A DNA stretch of 64,000 nt from Phanerochaete sordida (Eukaryota > Basidiomycota > Agaricomycetes > Polyporales > Phanerochaetaceae). Positions 22,066 through 34,133 of this stretch are shown here, piece by piece. Numbering within the stretch: position 1 is the first letter of the stretch; each line of letters starts with the position of its first letter. A model generated the notes under the pieces. It ran no database searches. It was not told the origin of the DNA and saw nothing but the letters and a program-made list of their open reading frames with translations. The stretch spans positions 1,922,001-1,986,000 of the forward strand of contig BPQB01000001.1 of NCBI GenBank assembly GCA_019973155.2. Direction: 5' to 3'. The translations under genes and the position numbers were made by a program.

Positions 22066-24177
22066 ATGTCCACCCAACTGCCCATCCTCATCGTAAGTCT
22101 ACCGGAACCCGTACTACTACTGGCTCAATATCTCACTTCCTGTCTATACCAGGTCGGAGCTGGCCCTGTGGGCCTGGTCTCCGCTGTATCTCTGCTCAAG
22201 AGCGGTGTGCCCGTGCGCATCATCGAGAAAAGAGAGACTTTCCATGGCGGCATCCGCGGCACTGCCCTCCAGCCCCGCACCCTGGAAGCGCTGTCCTTCA
22301 TCGGCGTCGCACGCGACGTCTTGGACATCTCGACGCCGCCGCTGGACCTCAAGATGTACGAGGCCGACGGCCGCACCGCGAAAATAACCCCCTGGTCGCA
22401 CGGCCCCGGCACGAGCCAGCACTTCCCCTTCGTAAGCCCTTTGCCACGCACGTCTATTCTCGTCTGACCACCATGCCGCGCAGCCCGAGGCGCGGACGGT
22501 CAGCCAGGCCGAGTTCGAGGCGCTCCTCCGGAAGCACCTCGCGGCGCTCGGCGCCCACGTCGAGACGGGCAAGGAGCTCGCTGCGCTGGACCAAAGCGGC
22601 GACAGCGTCCAGGTCCGCATACTCGACGTGGCGACCGGGCGCGAGGAGGCTGCCGCGTTCGCGTTCGTCGTCGGGGCTGATGGAGCGAAGGGGCGCATAC
22701 GCAAGACGATTGGCATCCCGTTTCTCGGAGAGACCAGAGAGGACGAGCGGATTCTCTCGGGCAATGCCTATGTCACTGGTCTTGACAAGGAGGTCGGTAC
22801 CTGCCCTCCCGCTACGATATCTATAACTCAAAGTGATGTAACTGCAGAACTGGCACATGTGGGGCAACCTCAGAAAGGCTGGGTGAGTATCTCGCGCAGT
22901 ATTTTCACAACGCTGCCGGCTGACTGGCGCGCTCTTAGCTTTGGACTCAAGCCGATGAAGACCAGCAACCTGTTCCAGTTGCAGACACTCGGCCAAGAGC
23001 TCACTGGCGAGCTACCGACAGATCTCGAAGGCGTTCGGAAGCTGTTCTTGAGCATATCTCACCGTGAGGACATTGTCATCGAGAAGGTCGAGTGGGTGTC
23101 GGAATGGAGGTGTGTGGGCTGTTTCTTCAAATATTGCTAGTATGATACTGAAGAGATTGGCAGGGCGAATATCAGGATGTGCCAGAAGTTCTCTGAGAAG
23201 AACGTCTTTCTAACTGGTGGTACGTCTGCTTCCTGTCCCGATGTTTCCGGCTGTTCCTAAGCTATACCACTACACAGATGCTGCGCATTGTCATAGCCCT
23301 TTCGGCGGCCAAGGTATGAATTCCGGTATCCAAGACGCTGTACGTTTATTCGATATCGCGTCCAAGCCAGCGACTGACCACTGGTTGTCAGATCAACCTG
23401 TCGTGGAAGCTCGCCGCAGTCTACCATGGCCATGCTTCCAGGCAACTCTTGGAAACCTACAGCGAAGAACGTGTGCCAGTCATCGCGGAGATGCTGAATC
23501 TTTCGTCTAAGATACACAACCTGGCATTCGGCAAGCCGACAAAGTCTGCGCTCAACGGGGCCATCGGCGGCGAGTCGGCAGCGGAGGAGAAGGAAATTAC
23601 CAACGAGGAGGTGATGCGCCGGCCCAAGGCGCTGCTGCAGCTCGGTGTCAACTACCGTTGGAGCCCCATCGTCCTTGAGACGCGCGCAGACGCCTCGACG
23701 GAGAGCAAGCACGATCCCTACGGCGAGGAGACGGCGAAGCTTCGCGCCGGAGACCGTGCGCCCGACGCCCCCGTGACGGTGCTCGCCCCTGCGGCGCCGC
23801 CACAAGACAGCACCCTGCACACGCTCCTCGACATGCAGCGACACGTCGTCATGGTCTTCGCGTCGTCCCTGGCGCCCCTCGCGCAGCTCCCGGAGGAGCT
23901 CGAGCGCCTCCGCGGCGTCGTCGACGCGGGCATCGCCAAGGTCGCGGTCGTGCTGCCGCAGGGCGCAGACGCTTCCGCGGCGGGCAGCGCGGGCACGCAG
24001 GTGCAGCTTCTCGTCGACAGGGACGCAGACGCGCGGCGGGTGTACGACCTGGACGCTGCCGACACGGGCCTGACGTACGTCGTCGTGCGCCCGGATGGCG
24101 TCGTCGGCGCTTTCGCAGCGGATGCTTCTGGTGCTCGGAGGTATTTCGAGGTGCTCCAGGCGGGCGGCAGGCGTTGA
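22066..24177 (+). CDS. FAD-dependent aromatic monooxygenase (phenol hydroxylase/PHBH class)
   Basis: Flavoprotein hydroxylase using NAD(P)H and O2 on an aromatic or polyketide substrate. Exons 22066..22092, 22153..22431, 22484..22792, 22848..22882, 22939..23109, 23164..23219, 23278..23339 and 23392..24177 give 574 aa. Motifs: ILIVGAGPVGLVSA (dinucleotide fold, starting at residue ~8 across the first junction), RGTALQPRTLEAL, FVVGADGAKGRIRK (the DG motif), and LTGDAAHCHSPFGGQGMNSG (the GD motif). The C-terminal ~150 residues contain RHVVMVFASSLAPL and VVVRPDGVVGAF, the thioredoxin-like dimerisation domain of the phenol 2-monooxygenase/MhpA group. Spliced junctions fall inside motifs, which supports the model. 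Substrate cannot be read from sequence. Confidence 0.94.
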
Positions 24178-24571
24178 GGGCGGCGTTGGCGTGGGCGTTG
24201 CTGCCGACGGCGCAGCAGCAGCAGATACCGTAGCGCGTCCGTGAATAGATCTAGCAGGCTACGCAATTATGTGCTTCGTGGATGATTCCTGGGTTGCCGT
24301 GGCTATGGACGGGACGTCTGGGGTAAGAGACCGGGACGGGCGCCTTCAATTGTGGCGGGCGGCAGGGGCAGTCGGCAGTTTCCGAGCTGATAGTTGTCCT
24401 GCTGATGTGGTTCGTTTTCTCTTGCTCGCTGCCCTCATCCTCGTCCTCGACGTCCATCGAGTCGTCCACCCGTGGCATCCACCTAACGGCCCAGTCCATT
24501 CCTTCATTTATTTCAGCACGTTCTTTGAACCACAGTCACTCTTTTATTCTACTCTCCCTCTCACGCCGATC
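24178..24571. other. Intergenic, no gene seen
   Basis: 3' flank of the monooxygenase and promoter of the coiled-coil gene. No supported element. Confidence 0.4.
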
Positions 24572-27500
24572 ATGGACTTTACCGCAAGTGCCACTCACAC
24601 GCTCGAAGACAACGTAGCAGACAAGAAGAGGGTCAGTGCCATGTCCTGTGCTCAGCCGTGCCCGGCGATGCTCATGCGTGCCTCGGCCCCAGCTCGAATC
24701 CTTCAGCTTTGGCGGATCCGCCCCGTCCACCAGCAGCCATCACGCTCGCAAACTGTCTCACTCACGCTCTCATTCTCGTAACGCCTCCGTTTCCCCTCAA
24801 AACCCCCCTCTGTCTCTCGCCATCTCGCCCCTGCCCTCGCCCAGCAGCCCGCCACCGTCTCCCCCGTCGCTCCCGGCGGCGGGGAACGCGAAGCGCAACT
24901 CCCACCACCGTCGGCGATCCTCGGTCTCCACGCGACGTGAATCCGCAGAGCTCATGGGGGTCTCGATCCTGAGCACGTCGAGCTCGTCGGCGGAGGAGAA
25001 CATCAACCTCGGCGACAAGGACTCCATCCGGCGCAGGGCCCTTCTCACCCTCGAGGGCAAGACTGATGTCGGCGCCTTCTCGAAGGTGGAAATCCCCGAG
25101 CTGGGGACGCCGGAGCTCGAGCGAAGGTTTGACTTCCGTACGTCACGCCTTATTGTGATTGCAGAGCCGCGTAGGCTGACGACCGTCGACAACAGCGACG
25201 AAGCCGTCCTTCCCACCCGGCATCGGCGCAGGCTACGGCGCAGGTCTCGGATCGCTCGGAGGCAGCAAGCGCGACTCGTTCGGGAAGTTCAGGGCGTCGA
25301 CGTCTTCCAAGGAACTGCTTGGCACGCTCGTCGAGGAGGACGAAGAGGCGGAGGACCCCAAGGCCTTCGCGTTTGTCGACGAGGCACAGGCGACCCTGTC
25401 CCCTATACAAGAGGTCGTCCCCGAGCCGACGTTTCCCTCGACACGTCCCAGACCGACAGCGCTGAACCTCCGCCCGCTGTCTTTGGCATCAGCCCACGCT
25501 CTTTCGGTCACCAATGAGCTGCCCACTCCAGAGCCTTCTCCGGGCGCCCGTCCACGGCCTGGCCTCCGAGCGCTGACTCTGTCTCCATCACTCAGCAGCG
25601 ACAGCCTCACGACCTCGGATTCAGAGAACCCCGCTGTGATGAAGCGACACTCGATGATCGTCTCTACTTCCCCTTCGCCTTCATTCCTGCCGCCGCGCCG
25701 TCAATCGTTGAGCAACGCCGTTGACAGGAGCCGTCCGCAGCTCTTGAGACGCGGCAGCATCTCCTACGTCTCCTCGTCGGACTCGGTATCATTTCACAAC
25801 CCTGGCCTTCCCACGCCTGAGATGACGCCCACCAGCGAGCAGCGGTATTCGCTCAGCAGCGAAATCAGCAGCAGTAGCAGCAGTGCGTCTAGGAACTCGC
25901 GATCTCTCTCTTCCAGCGAGCATCATTTTTTATACCAGGCACACGCTGCCTTGGTGCAGCGCATCACCGACCTCGAGCGCGCTCTGTCAGCTCGCCCGCG
26001 TTCCCGCCCTCAATCCTACGCTTCGGAGGCTTCCTCACTTAGTGAGCCCCCAAACGATGAGATGTTGCAGCTCCTTGCAGATCTCAAGGCAGAGCGGGAC
26101 GAGCTGAAGAGGGACGTAGAGGGCTGGCGTACCAGGCTCTCCGACTCTGAGCGTCAAGTGACCATGCTGATGAAGCGGGTCGAGGTCGAACGCCGAGAAT
26201 CCTGGGTCGCTCGTGAGCGCGTCGGGCTGATGGAGATCGAGAAGAAGTCGCTGGAGAAGACCCTCGCGGAGAAGGAGTCCTGGGCGCAGGAAGGCTGGGC
26301 GAAGTACGAGAAGGTTCAGCACGACCTCGGCGCAGCCTTGGGCGAGTGCCAGCAGCTCCGGGACCAGGTCTCGCGCTACGCGGACATCCAGACCGAGTGC
26401 TGCAAGCTCGCGGCTCTCCTCGCCGAGGAGCGCAAGCGGAGAGAGGAGGCCGAGCGCGAGCTCGACAGCCTTCTCACGACGCCGACCCCGCAGGCCGTCG
26501 ACAGCAAGTACCGCACTCCGCCCGTGTCCAGGACAATGGTCTACGCGAAGCGCGGCGGCCTCGGCTTCAGGTCCACCGACTCGAGCGGCTCCTTCACGGA
26601 CGTCGAGTCGCTGTCGGACCCCACGGAGCGACTGAACTTCTCCCTGAAGTCGGTCGAGGAGGAAGACGAGGACGACAACCGCGCGCTCAGCCAATCGGAC
26701 TCCAGCGATGTGGAGAACGAGCTCGCTAGCTACGAGGCTGAGGATGAGGACGATGATTACGCATTCGAAGCATCGCTGTCGAATTCTTCGTTCGCGTCTG
26801 ACGACTACCCTCGGGATGTTTCCCATCTGGTTGAGTCGTCTTCAGAGGAGGTGCCCTCCCTGACCTCCAGCCGTTCTCCCTCCTCTTCGCCAGTACCCGA
26901 GACCCCGCCGGTGCAGACCCGCGACCGTCATCGCTCTCTGTCGAAGAGCTGGACTTTCCCTCAACAGGCAGCACCGGCCCCGAGCGCCGATTGCCCGACG
27001 GAAGAGGTTGATCGCTTCTTCGAGTGTTTGCTGGATGTTGACAACTCGCCTCCCATCGACTCCAGACTCAGGTCGCTCGAGAGCAGCAAGAACCTCTTTT
27101 CGCAGGCTCTCGCCGCTGCTGATGACGAAGACTTCCCATTCTTCATCCCTTCTGCGGTCGGCGTCGAGATACCCGAGTCGTCGTCGCGGAGCACACTCGA
27201 TGTCGTGCTCGAGGAGGATGAAGAGCAAGAGCAAGAGAAGGCGGAGCCGGAGATAGCTGAACAGAGCGACGACGGGAGTGACATCGTGGGCGAAGAAGTC
27301 GACGGTGGGATCATCTTCACTTTCAGCCCTCCTCCCGATTTCCAAGGCCCTGACGATGTTCCGTCGTCTGCCACCAAATCGGAGCCGCCTACTCCGGTGT
27401 CACCTCCGGAGGTCGAGCGCGCCGTCGTCAGTCCGAAGAGCTCATCTCCGAGCTCACCCTCCGCTATTCCACGTCCAGCGCCGAGGGTGTTCACTGCTCC

Positions 27501-28267
27501 AGTGTCACGCACCCCGCCGAGGGCAAGCTCGATCCCAGCTCCTCGGTTCACCGCTTCTCAGCCTGCTTCCTCTACGCCAATGAAGAAGTCCTCTCCGTCT
27601 TCGTCCTCGGCTCCAGGCTCGAAAGCGCGCCCCGCCTCCTTCATTCCTCAGCCGCGTCGCAGTCCGGTGTCCAACATGACACCAAAGCCTGTGTACTCTA
27701 CACCTTCCAAGAGCCAGAGCAAGTCTCGCTCGAGTATGTACGAGCTCCTCGGGTTGTGTGCAGTGAAAACCTCGAGCGCTAACATTCTTATTCAGGCATG
27801 ACTCCGTTGAAGACGTCCGCTCAGAAGTCTCTCCGTTGCTGAGGACTGGGAAGAAAGCGCCGGCGTGTTCTCCGTCGCCGCCTTCGTCACCAGCTGTCCA
27901 GGAAGCATCTGCGTCGTCGAGATCGCCTACCCTCGCTGCGCTCCAGACGCTGACCAGCTTTATACCTATGCCGTCACTACCTTGGTCTTCCCCCCGCCTG
28001 AACTTCGGTGCTTCGTCCGCGGTTGCTGCTTGCATCGTCCCTTCCAGCTCCAGCAGCTCCGATTTCTCAGACCCTTCGAACCCTTCGTCAAGATCGCCGC
28101 CCACCCACATTCAACCTTCCACATCATCGCGAGGCACCACCTTCGTCTCGAGAGAAAGTCAGCTAGCAAAGCTACGACTTCGCCTCCGACAAGAGGATTC
28201 GCAACGCCAGGAGCACAGCCGGCCTCTCTTCTCCGGCAACTACCAGCACGGTGTGCTGCATATTTAG
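24572..28267 (+). CDS. Large Ser-rich coiled-coil protein of unknown function
   Basis: Exons 24572..24631, 24693..25137 and 25196..about 27733 are firm. The end is not. A GTATGT donor at 27734 joined to 27796 gives a stop at 27842 (1029 aa). A donor at 27756, or one more intron, keeps the Ser/Pro-rich frame open to the stop at 28267 (about 1178 aa). That frame ends SRESQLAKLRLRLRQEDSQR and looks coding. Features: SP/TP-rich disordered N-terminus with polybasic HHRRRSS, many proline-directed phosphorylation sites, one coiled coil at ~420-600 (DLKAERDELKRDVEGW through AEERKRREEAERELDSL), then acidic Ser/Asp/Glu tracts. No catalytic domain. The layout suits a cortical or cytoskeletal scaffold; that is inference and I do not recognise the family. 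Confidence 0.75.
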
Positions 28268-28907
28268 TCCCGAATGGACCTGCTTCCTTCCCTGTATTCG
28301 CTGTGTCTATTATCTGGCAATGTCCTTCCTCCATGTTCAATGCCTCATGCATCCACTGGTTCATCCACGCCCCTTTCCATGAACTCTTCCCGTGTCATAT
28401 ATCCCTCCCCCCTTCCTCGTCTTGGGCTTGATGCTCAGACGTCTTACTTCGATCAGTGTATGTACGGGCGTCGACGTGGCGCATTTCTTGTACTATATCC
28501 CAACCCTCGCCAGATATCTAACAGCGGTATTGTGGGCCAGGTCTTTCTGTTGTCATGCGACCCCGTACGATGCTTTGAAGTTATGTTGTATGCCTCGTAT
28601 TGAACGACCGACACTTCCCCTCTTGGACAGTTTGCACGGACAGAATGAGTGTTTTGCTATTTATCTCGCATTGCATGGACTTTACTGTCGCTGTAGTCAC
28701 CACCTAATGAGACGTGAATTTCGTGGTCAGCGACGGGTGCTGTTTGGGAATTCTTCGTAAAGGGATTGCACAAGGATTGCACGCTCGCTGGAGACCGTAG
28801 GCGCTTCCGCGTGAGATGCGTCACTCGCCCTGCCGCGTACGCCATCTTGCCCTGACACAGCACTCGTCCGCACCGTCGCGCGCATACAGCGGTCCTGCCT
28901 AGACACC
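28268..28907. other. Intergenic, no gene seen
   Basis: 3' UTR of the coiled-coil gene and promoter of the AP-3 mu gene. AT content rises relative to flanking exons. Nothing else supported. Confidence 0.4.
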
Positions 28908-30703
28908 ATGGCGATTGACGGGCTCATAATTCTGGATCCCACAGGGTACGTTCTGCGAGTCGTGCACGTCGGCCTGCGAGCACTGACGTCAGGCAGCCGT
29001 GCCATTATCCAGTCTGGCTTCCGCTCGAGCAGCCCCGCGTATCCGCTGCTGCACATCGAGGCCCTCAACAGCGCGCTCGCAAAGGCGTCGCGGCCGTCCG
29101 ACGTCGACCCCGTGCTCTACGTCTCCGCCCTCGAGCTCGACACGCCGAGCGCGTGCTGCCACATCAAGCACAGCGACCTGCGGATACTGTGCCCCGTGAG
29201 CGGAGATGGTGCGTGGCGCGTCCTCGAGGGACGGATCGTGCGGGCTGACGGGTGTGCGCAGTGGATCCCCTCTACGTGTTCGCGTTCCTGCAGGCGTTCG
29301 TGGACATACTACGCGAGTACTTCGGGCAGATATCTGCGGAGACTCTGAAGGACAACTTCGACGTGGTGTACCAGGTGCGTCGCCTGCGACCGCGCCGCCG
29401 CCTATCTAACTGATGCACGCGGCGCAGCTGCTGGAGGAGACCCTTGATGCGAGCGGGCACCCGTCCACGACGTACTCCAACGCGCTCCGCGACATCGTGC
29501 TACCGCCGTCGCTCCTGCAGAAGGTCCTGAGCGTTGCCGGTGTTACCGGGCTCGCGAGCCAGTCGTCAAACTCCCACCCATTCGCTTCGCCGATTCCGTG
29601 GCGGAAGATGGGCGTGCGGTACAACAGCAACGAGGTCTTCTTCGACGTCGTGGAAGAGCTCCGCGCGGTAGTGAACAAGTGAGTTCGCTTCCGGTTAGTC
29701 CTTGCTCGGCGGTATTGCTCGCGGGAGGGCGCTCATGTCGCGTTCGCTCGCAGGGGTGGTGTCGCCGCGATGAGCCAGGTCTGGGGGTCTGTTCAAGCGA
29801 ACTGCAGGCTTTCGGGTGCGTACTCTATTTCTATGCGACCGTGCGTGGCTAAGAGATGTTGCTCAGGTACACCCGACCTCTTACTATCGTTCGCAAACTC
29901 TCAGACAATGACAGACTGTTCCTTCCACCCTTGCGTTCGGTACGCTGATAGCGTTCGTCGTCCGCTGCATGCGAGCATCTCACGAACCGTCGTGTAGGCT
30001 GCAGAGATGGACGCGCGATAAGCAGCTATCTTTCGTGCCACCAGACGGCCAATTCACTCTGATGAACTACCGGTATCAACCGTCCGGCACGCACCAGGTC
30101 GCTGTGCCGTTCGCAATCAAAGCCTCCGTCACGTTTGACGAGAACAAAGGTAGCTTTCCAGCGCAGCACGTTGCAGGACGCGTGGGATTTTACTCACGGT
30201 GTGCATAGGGGTCTTCGACTTGACGGTGTCATCGCGGCTTACGACAAGGACGATTGAGAAGATGACGGTCGACTGGTTCCTCGGTGACGGCGCGTCCAGC
30301 GCGAGCTGCAACGCGTCAAACACGTCGTCGTGGACCTTTGACCCTAGGACCAAGGTATATTTCCTACCAACACTCTCAAATGACACGACAGTGACTGACT
30401 CCGTGGTGCAGACACTGCGATGGGAGATGAAGAACATGACACCATCGACGAGCTTTACCCTGCGTGGGCACTTCATCTCAGCGTGAGTGGCCTCGAGACC
30501 GTCTGGAGAAGCCCGGAAGCTGATGCCAGGGGCGCAGAGCGAAGGTCCCTCGACCTGCGCACGCATTCCGTGTGAAGTTCGATGTGCTGCAGCATACATT
30601 CTCGGCACTGAAGGTCGACCAGCTGAAACTGACCGGTGAACTCTACAAGCCGTATAAGGGCGTCCGGGGACGTTCCATGGGGGATGTCGAGTGGCGATGG
30701 TAA
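28908..30703 (+). CDS. apm3: AP-3 adaptor complex mu subunit
   Basis: Medium chain of the AP-3 coat, which sorts cargo from Golgi/endosomes to the vacuole. Nine exons: 28908..29208, 29262..29374, 29428..29678, 29754..29815, 29867..29939, 29998..30149, 30209..30354, 30412..30482 and 30538..30703, giving 444 aa. The N-terminal longin domain starts MAIDGLIILDPTGYVL and includes VFAFLQAFVDILREYFG and LKDNFDVVYQLLEETLDASG. The mu-homology domain starts at IPWRKMGVRYNSNEVFFDVVEE and contains LSFANSQTMTDCSFHPCVRL and LSFVPPDGQFTLMNYRY, closely following human AP3M1. The C-terminus ends in QLKLTGELYKPYKGVRG then WRW. The last acceptor was chosen as the only one keeping the phase. Confidence 0.96.
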
Positions 30704-31720
30704 TTTACGGTGAGAACGGCCATTGAAAGTGCTACTTTCTGAATATGACGCGCCGGTGCCAATACAACGGATTTACCCAGTGATAGACGGATAAGGTTGG
30801 CCCTAGCCGTGCGAGACAGTGAGAAGACGCAGCGGGCTTGCCGAAGTTACACCTCTCGGAACTCTAGGCATCGGCCATCGCTGGCACGACTTCTTCGGCG
30901 ACACTACACCTGTAACATGCGTCGCTGCGTTCGCCCTGAGGGTGAGAGGTAGCATTACGTTGGTGACTCACGCGGTCTAGGCGCTGCAGATAAACGAACT
31001 AGGTCTGCCATTCTTGCTCGACGGCAGGAAAATAGGGCGCATTATCTGGATGGCGCCCTCGCCTTCGCGGGAGAACATCAGTTGTACAGCGGTGCTTTTC
31101 GAACGCTATTCGCGGCGCAACTCACGGTTCCGGCTAGGACTGCACCCTGGATGAAACGAGGCGGAGGGGCGAGCCCTGGCCGGAAGCAGGCGCATACGCC
31201 ATCCGGGGACGCAACATGGCCCGGCGGGGACGCTTCAAGTTCTCAGCGTGCGGCGCGTGTCACCGCTCGAGCTCTCTCAGGGTCGGCGCAGCATGCGGCG
31301 CGCAGCAGCAGCGGCGACTTGGGCCCCTCGCGTGCGGAGGCCACGATGGGCCCCCGCTGCCGCGTCGCGGGCAGGGGATCTGCGAGAAAATGTGCGTAAA
31401 TGACCAAGAAAACGGGGCTCGCGGCGCTGCTTGGGGCAGGGCGATGGCCGCAGGGGGCGGGTGGCGAGGAGGGCTGGGACGTGGCAGCGTGCGGCGCCCT
31501 AGATCTGTCGCATGTTCGCGAGGGACTGTGAAGAAAGGGCCCAGGGTGGAATGGAGGCTGTCCACGGGGAGGCTCCTGGGGGTGCGGCGTGTGCTGGCGA
31601 GGAGCCTACAAACCCCGCAGAGGAGGGCCGTGTGGGCGTATATAGGCCGGGCTGCGAGCGAGCAGCGGGCGTGAGTGCATCCCCGTCCAGCCCCCGTCTC
31701 CTATTCCTGGCCCGGCGCGC
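30704..31720. other. One-kilobase intergenic region upstream of the desaturase
   Basis: No exon chain or domain was found. The right half (about 31100-31680) is GC-rich and purine-skewed, and leads into a TATA element. Most likely a large regulatory region for the desaturase, as expected for a lipid- and temperature-regulated gene. Confidence 0.45.
31639..31644 (+). promoter_or_regulatory. TATA box of the delta-9 desaturase
   Basis: TATATA in gggcgtatataggcc, 82 bases before the ATG at 31721. Transcription would start near 31670, leaving a short leader and ruling out most upstream starts. Confidence 0.6.
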
Positions 31721-33358
31721 ATGACGATCAGCTGTGGCGGCTGGCTCGACTCTTGGATTCCGATCCACTATCACCGATCCCATCACGCCTTCTCACAGCG
31801 TCAGGCTGGTGCCTCCGCCTCCGTTCGCGACAACGCTCAACAATCCAACTACACGAACGACGTCCTCTGGTTCAATGTCTTTGTCGTCATCACCACCCCG
31901 CTGGTCTCTATTTACGGCCTCTGCTCGACGCCGTTTTCACCGCGAATGGCTGCGTTCTGCGTGCTATACTATCTTCTCAACATGATCGGTACGCTGCAGC
32001 CATGTCGCCACGTTCGATAATTAATGATAACCGATTATCCATGCAGGAATTACCGCAGGTAGGCTGCACATGATCCTACGAACTAGCTATAAACCTGAGG
32101 CATCTACCCTCCTCAGGCTACCACCGACTATGGTCGCACAGATCCTACAACGCCCACCCGCTCCTCCAGCTCTTCTACGCGATCGCGGGAGCAGGTGCCA
32201 TCCAGGGCTCGATCCTCTGGTGGTCACGCCACCACCGCTCGCACCACCGCTACACGGACACCGATCTCGACCCGTACGGTGCCCACCGCGGCCTCTGGTG
32301 GTCACACATCGGCTGGATGCTCACCAAACCGCGCATCCGGCCTGGAGCTGCGGACACGAGCGACCTAAAACAGAACCGTGTCGTCATGTGGCAGCACAGA
32401 TGGTTCTTTGCGCTTGCCCTGGCCTTCGGCCTCGTGGCGCCAACTGTGATCCCCGGCCTACTCTGGGACGATTGGTGGGGCGGGTTCTTCTTCGCAGGGT
32501 TCCTGCGACTGACCTTGGTTCATCACGTAAGTCACATTTTGTGAGTGCTACGCCAACTCTGTTCACGCGTGCCAGTCTGTATTCAGCGTCAACTCCTTGG
32601 CGCACTGGCTCGGCTCGACTACATATGACGACAAACTGAGCCCCAGAGATCACTTCTTGACCGCGCTGGTGACGCTCGGCGAGGGCTACCACAACTTCCA
32701 CCACCAGTTCCCCGTGGACTACCGCAACGCCGTGAAATGGTACCAGTGGGACCCAACAAAATGGTTCATCGCGGCCTGCGCAAGGCTTGGGCTAGCGAGC
32801 CACTTGCGCAAGTTCCCGGAGATGGAGCTGAGAAAATCGGAGCTGACGATGAAGCTCAAGACGCTCAAGCGAGAGCAGGACACGCTTCAGCCGCCAGTAG
32901 AGTCGGCTAAGCTGCCTGTCGTAGACTGGGAAACTTGTGGGTGCCCGCTGCTCGAACCTCTGACCTGCCGTCATTCTGATGACCCTGCCTCAGACCAGCA
33001 AAAGGCCCAGGAACAGCCACTCGTGCTCGTGGCCGGTTTCATCCATGACGTCGAGCCGTTCCTGGACGAGCATCCCGGAGGGCGGAGGCTACTTGAGACA
33101 CACGTCGGGCGAGACGCAACAACGGCATTCTTTGGTGGCGTGTATGACCACTCGAATGCTGCGCACAACGTGAGTCTGGCATTTCGCAGCATGGCTGCGC
33201 ATGGTGTCGCACGCGTGCTGACGCTGGCACAGCTGCTCGCAACGATGCGCGTCGGCGCGCTGCACGGCGGACTCGAGCAGGTCAGCGAGCAAGCGATCCC
33301 GCCGTGGCAGCGGCTGCAGATCGTGTCCGCCCTCGACGAGCGCGCCCGCCACGACTAA
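31721..33358 (+). CDS. OLE1: Delta-9 acyl-CoA desaturase with C-terminal cytochrome b5 (OLE1)
   Basis: ER di-iron enzyme placing the first double bond in stearoyl/palmitoyl-CoA. Exons 31721..31988, 32047..32058 (12 nt), 32117..32526, 32576..32936 and 32994..33358 give about 471 aa. Histidine boxes: HRLWSH, HRSHH and HNFHH. Hydrophobic spans include VLWFNVFVVITTPLVSIYGL and WFFALALAFGLVAPTVI. The C-terminal cytochrome b5 domain has FLDEHPGG and a second haem His in VYDHSNAAHN. The intron 32937..32993 is 57 nt without stops; removing it gives the family reading DWETYQQKAQEQPLVLV. The N-terminal ~45 residues of this frame do not look like a desaturase, whereas the other frame does (see findings), so the true start is uncertain. 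Confidence 0.92.
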
Positions 33359-34133
33359 CCGGTGGCGCATGGACGAGCAGCAGCGCGGACCGGGGCTCGG
33401 CCCCTCGAACTCGAGAGGCGGTGGCGGAAGCAGTGGGCTGCGAACGCCAAGCGCGTGTACTTCATATGCTGTGCGAACGTTTGGTTAATCCTGGCTGGTG
33501 CTGGCGTCAGGCGACGGCTCAGCGGGCGACGTTTCAGGCCTGCCAGAGCGCGGCCGCAGTGATAGAGGTGATGGCTGCTCGGTCATGCGGCGGGCTTTCT
33601 GACGGTAAAGACGCCGAGTTGTCAACCGTGCTGTATGGGCTTGGGAACGCGGGCGTATATTCGGCTTGAGATAGCGGTGGGGGCTGCTGGGCCAGAGGCG
33701 ACGCTGGGGCCGCACACTGCGAAACTGCGAGCGGGAGTAAAGAACTGTGAGAGATGTGCGGTGTCGGGGAGGATCGCCTGGCGTTGAGGGAGAGATTTGT
33801 AGTTTGAGTTGGACGGGTGCAGGTGCCGGATATGGGCCTGGGAGGCGCCGCCGGAAAGTCAAAGTTTGGCAGGACGGTCAGAGGGGAAATGATTCCCAAA
33901 CGTCCACCTCCCAGCTGCTGCCGGCGAGCCTTGCTCACAGCCATCGCCGTCCTCGAGCCTCGTCGCGCCGCTTTCCCTGGCTGTCGTCCTGCGTGCTTGC
34001 CGGCCAGCAGCCCTCTCCGCCGTGGAAGGCCTCGGAGCTCCCCTCGGCCTCCTAATCGGCTTTACGCTTCACCCTGCGCGGGCCTCCCATTTGGCGTCGG
34101 CCCTCGAGCCCTTCCTCCTCGGAGCTCCCAGCC
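33359..34133. other. Intergenic, no gene seen
   Basis: 3' flank of the desaturase and promoter/leader of the Zn2Cys6 gene. The last 200 bases are C-rich. No supported feature. Confidence 0.4.

Noticed and set aside
26035..27551. Long minus-strand frames opposite the coiled-coil gene
   Set aside because: Mirror images of Ser/Glu-rich codons; the plus strand has phased introns and a coherent coiled coil.
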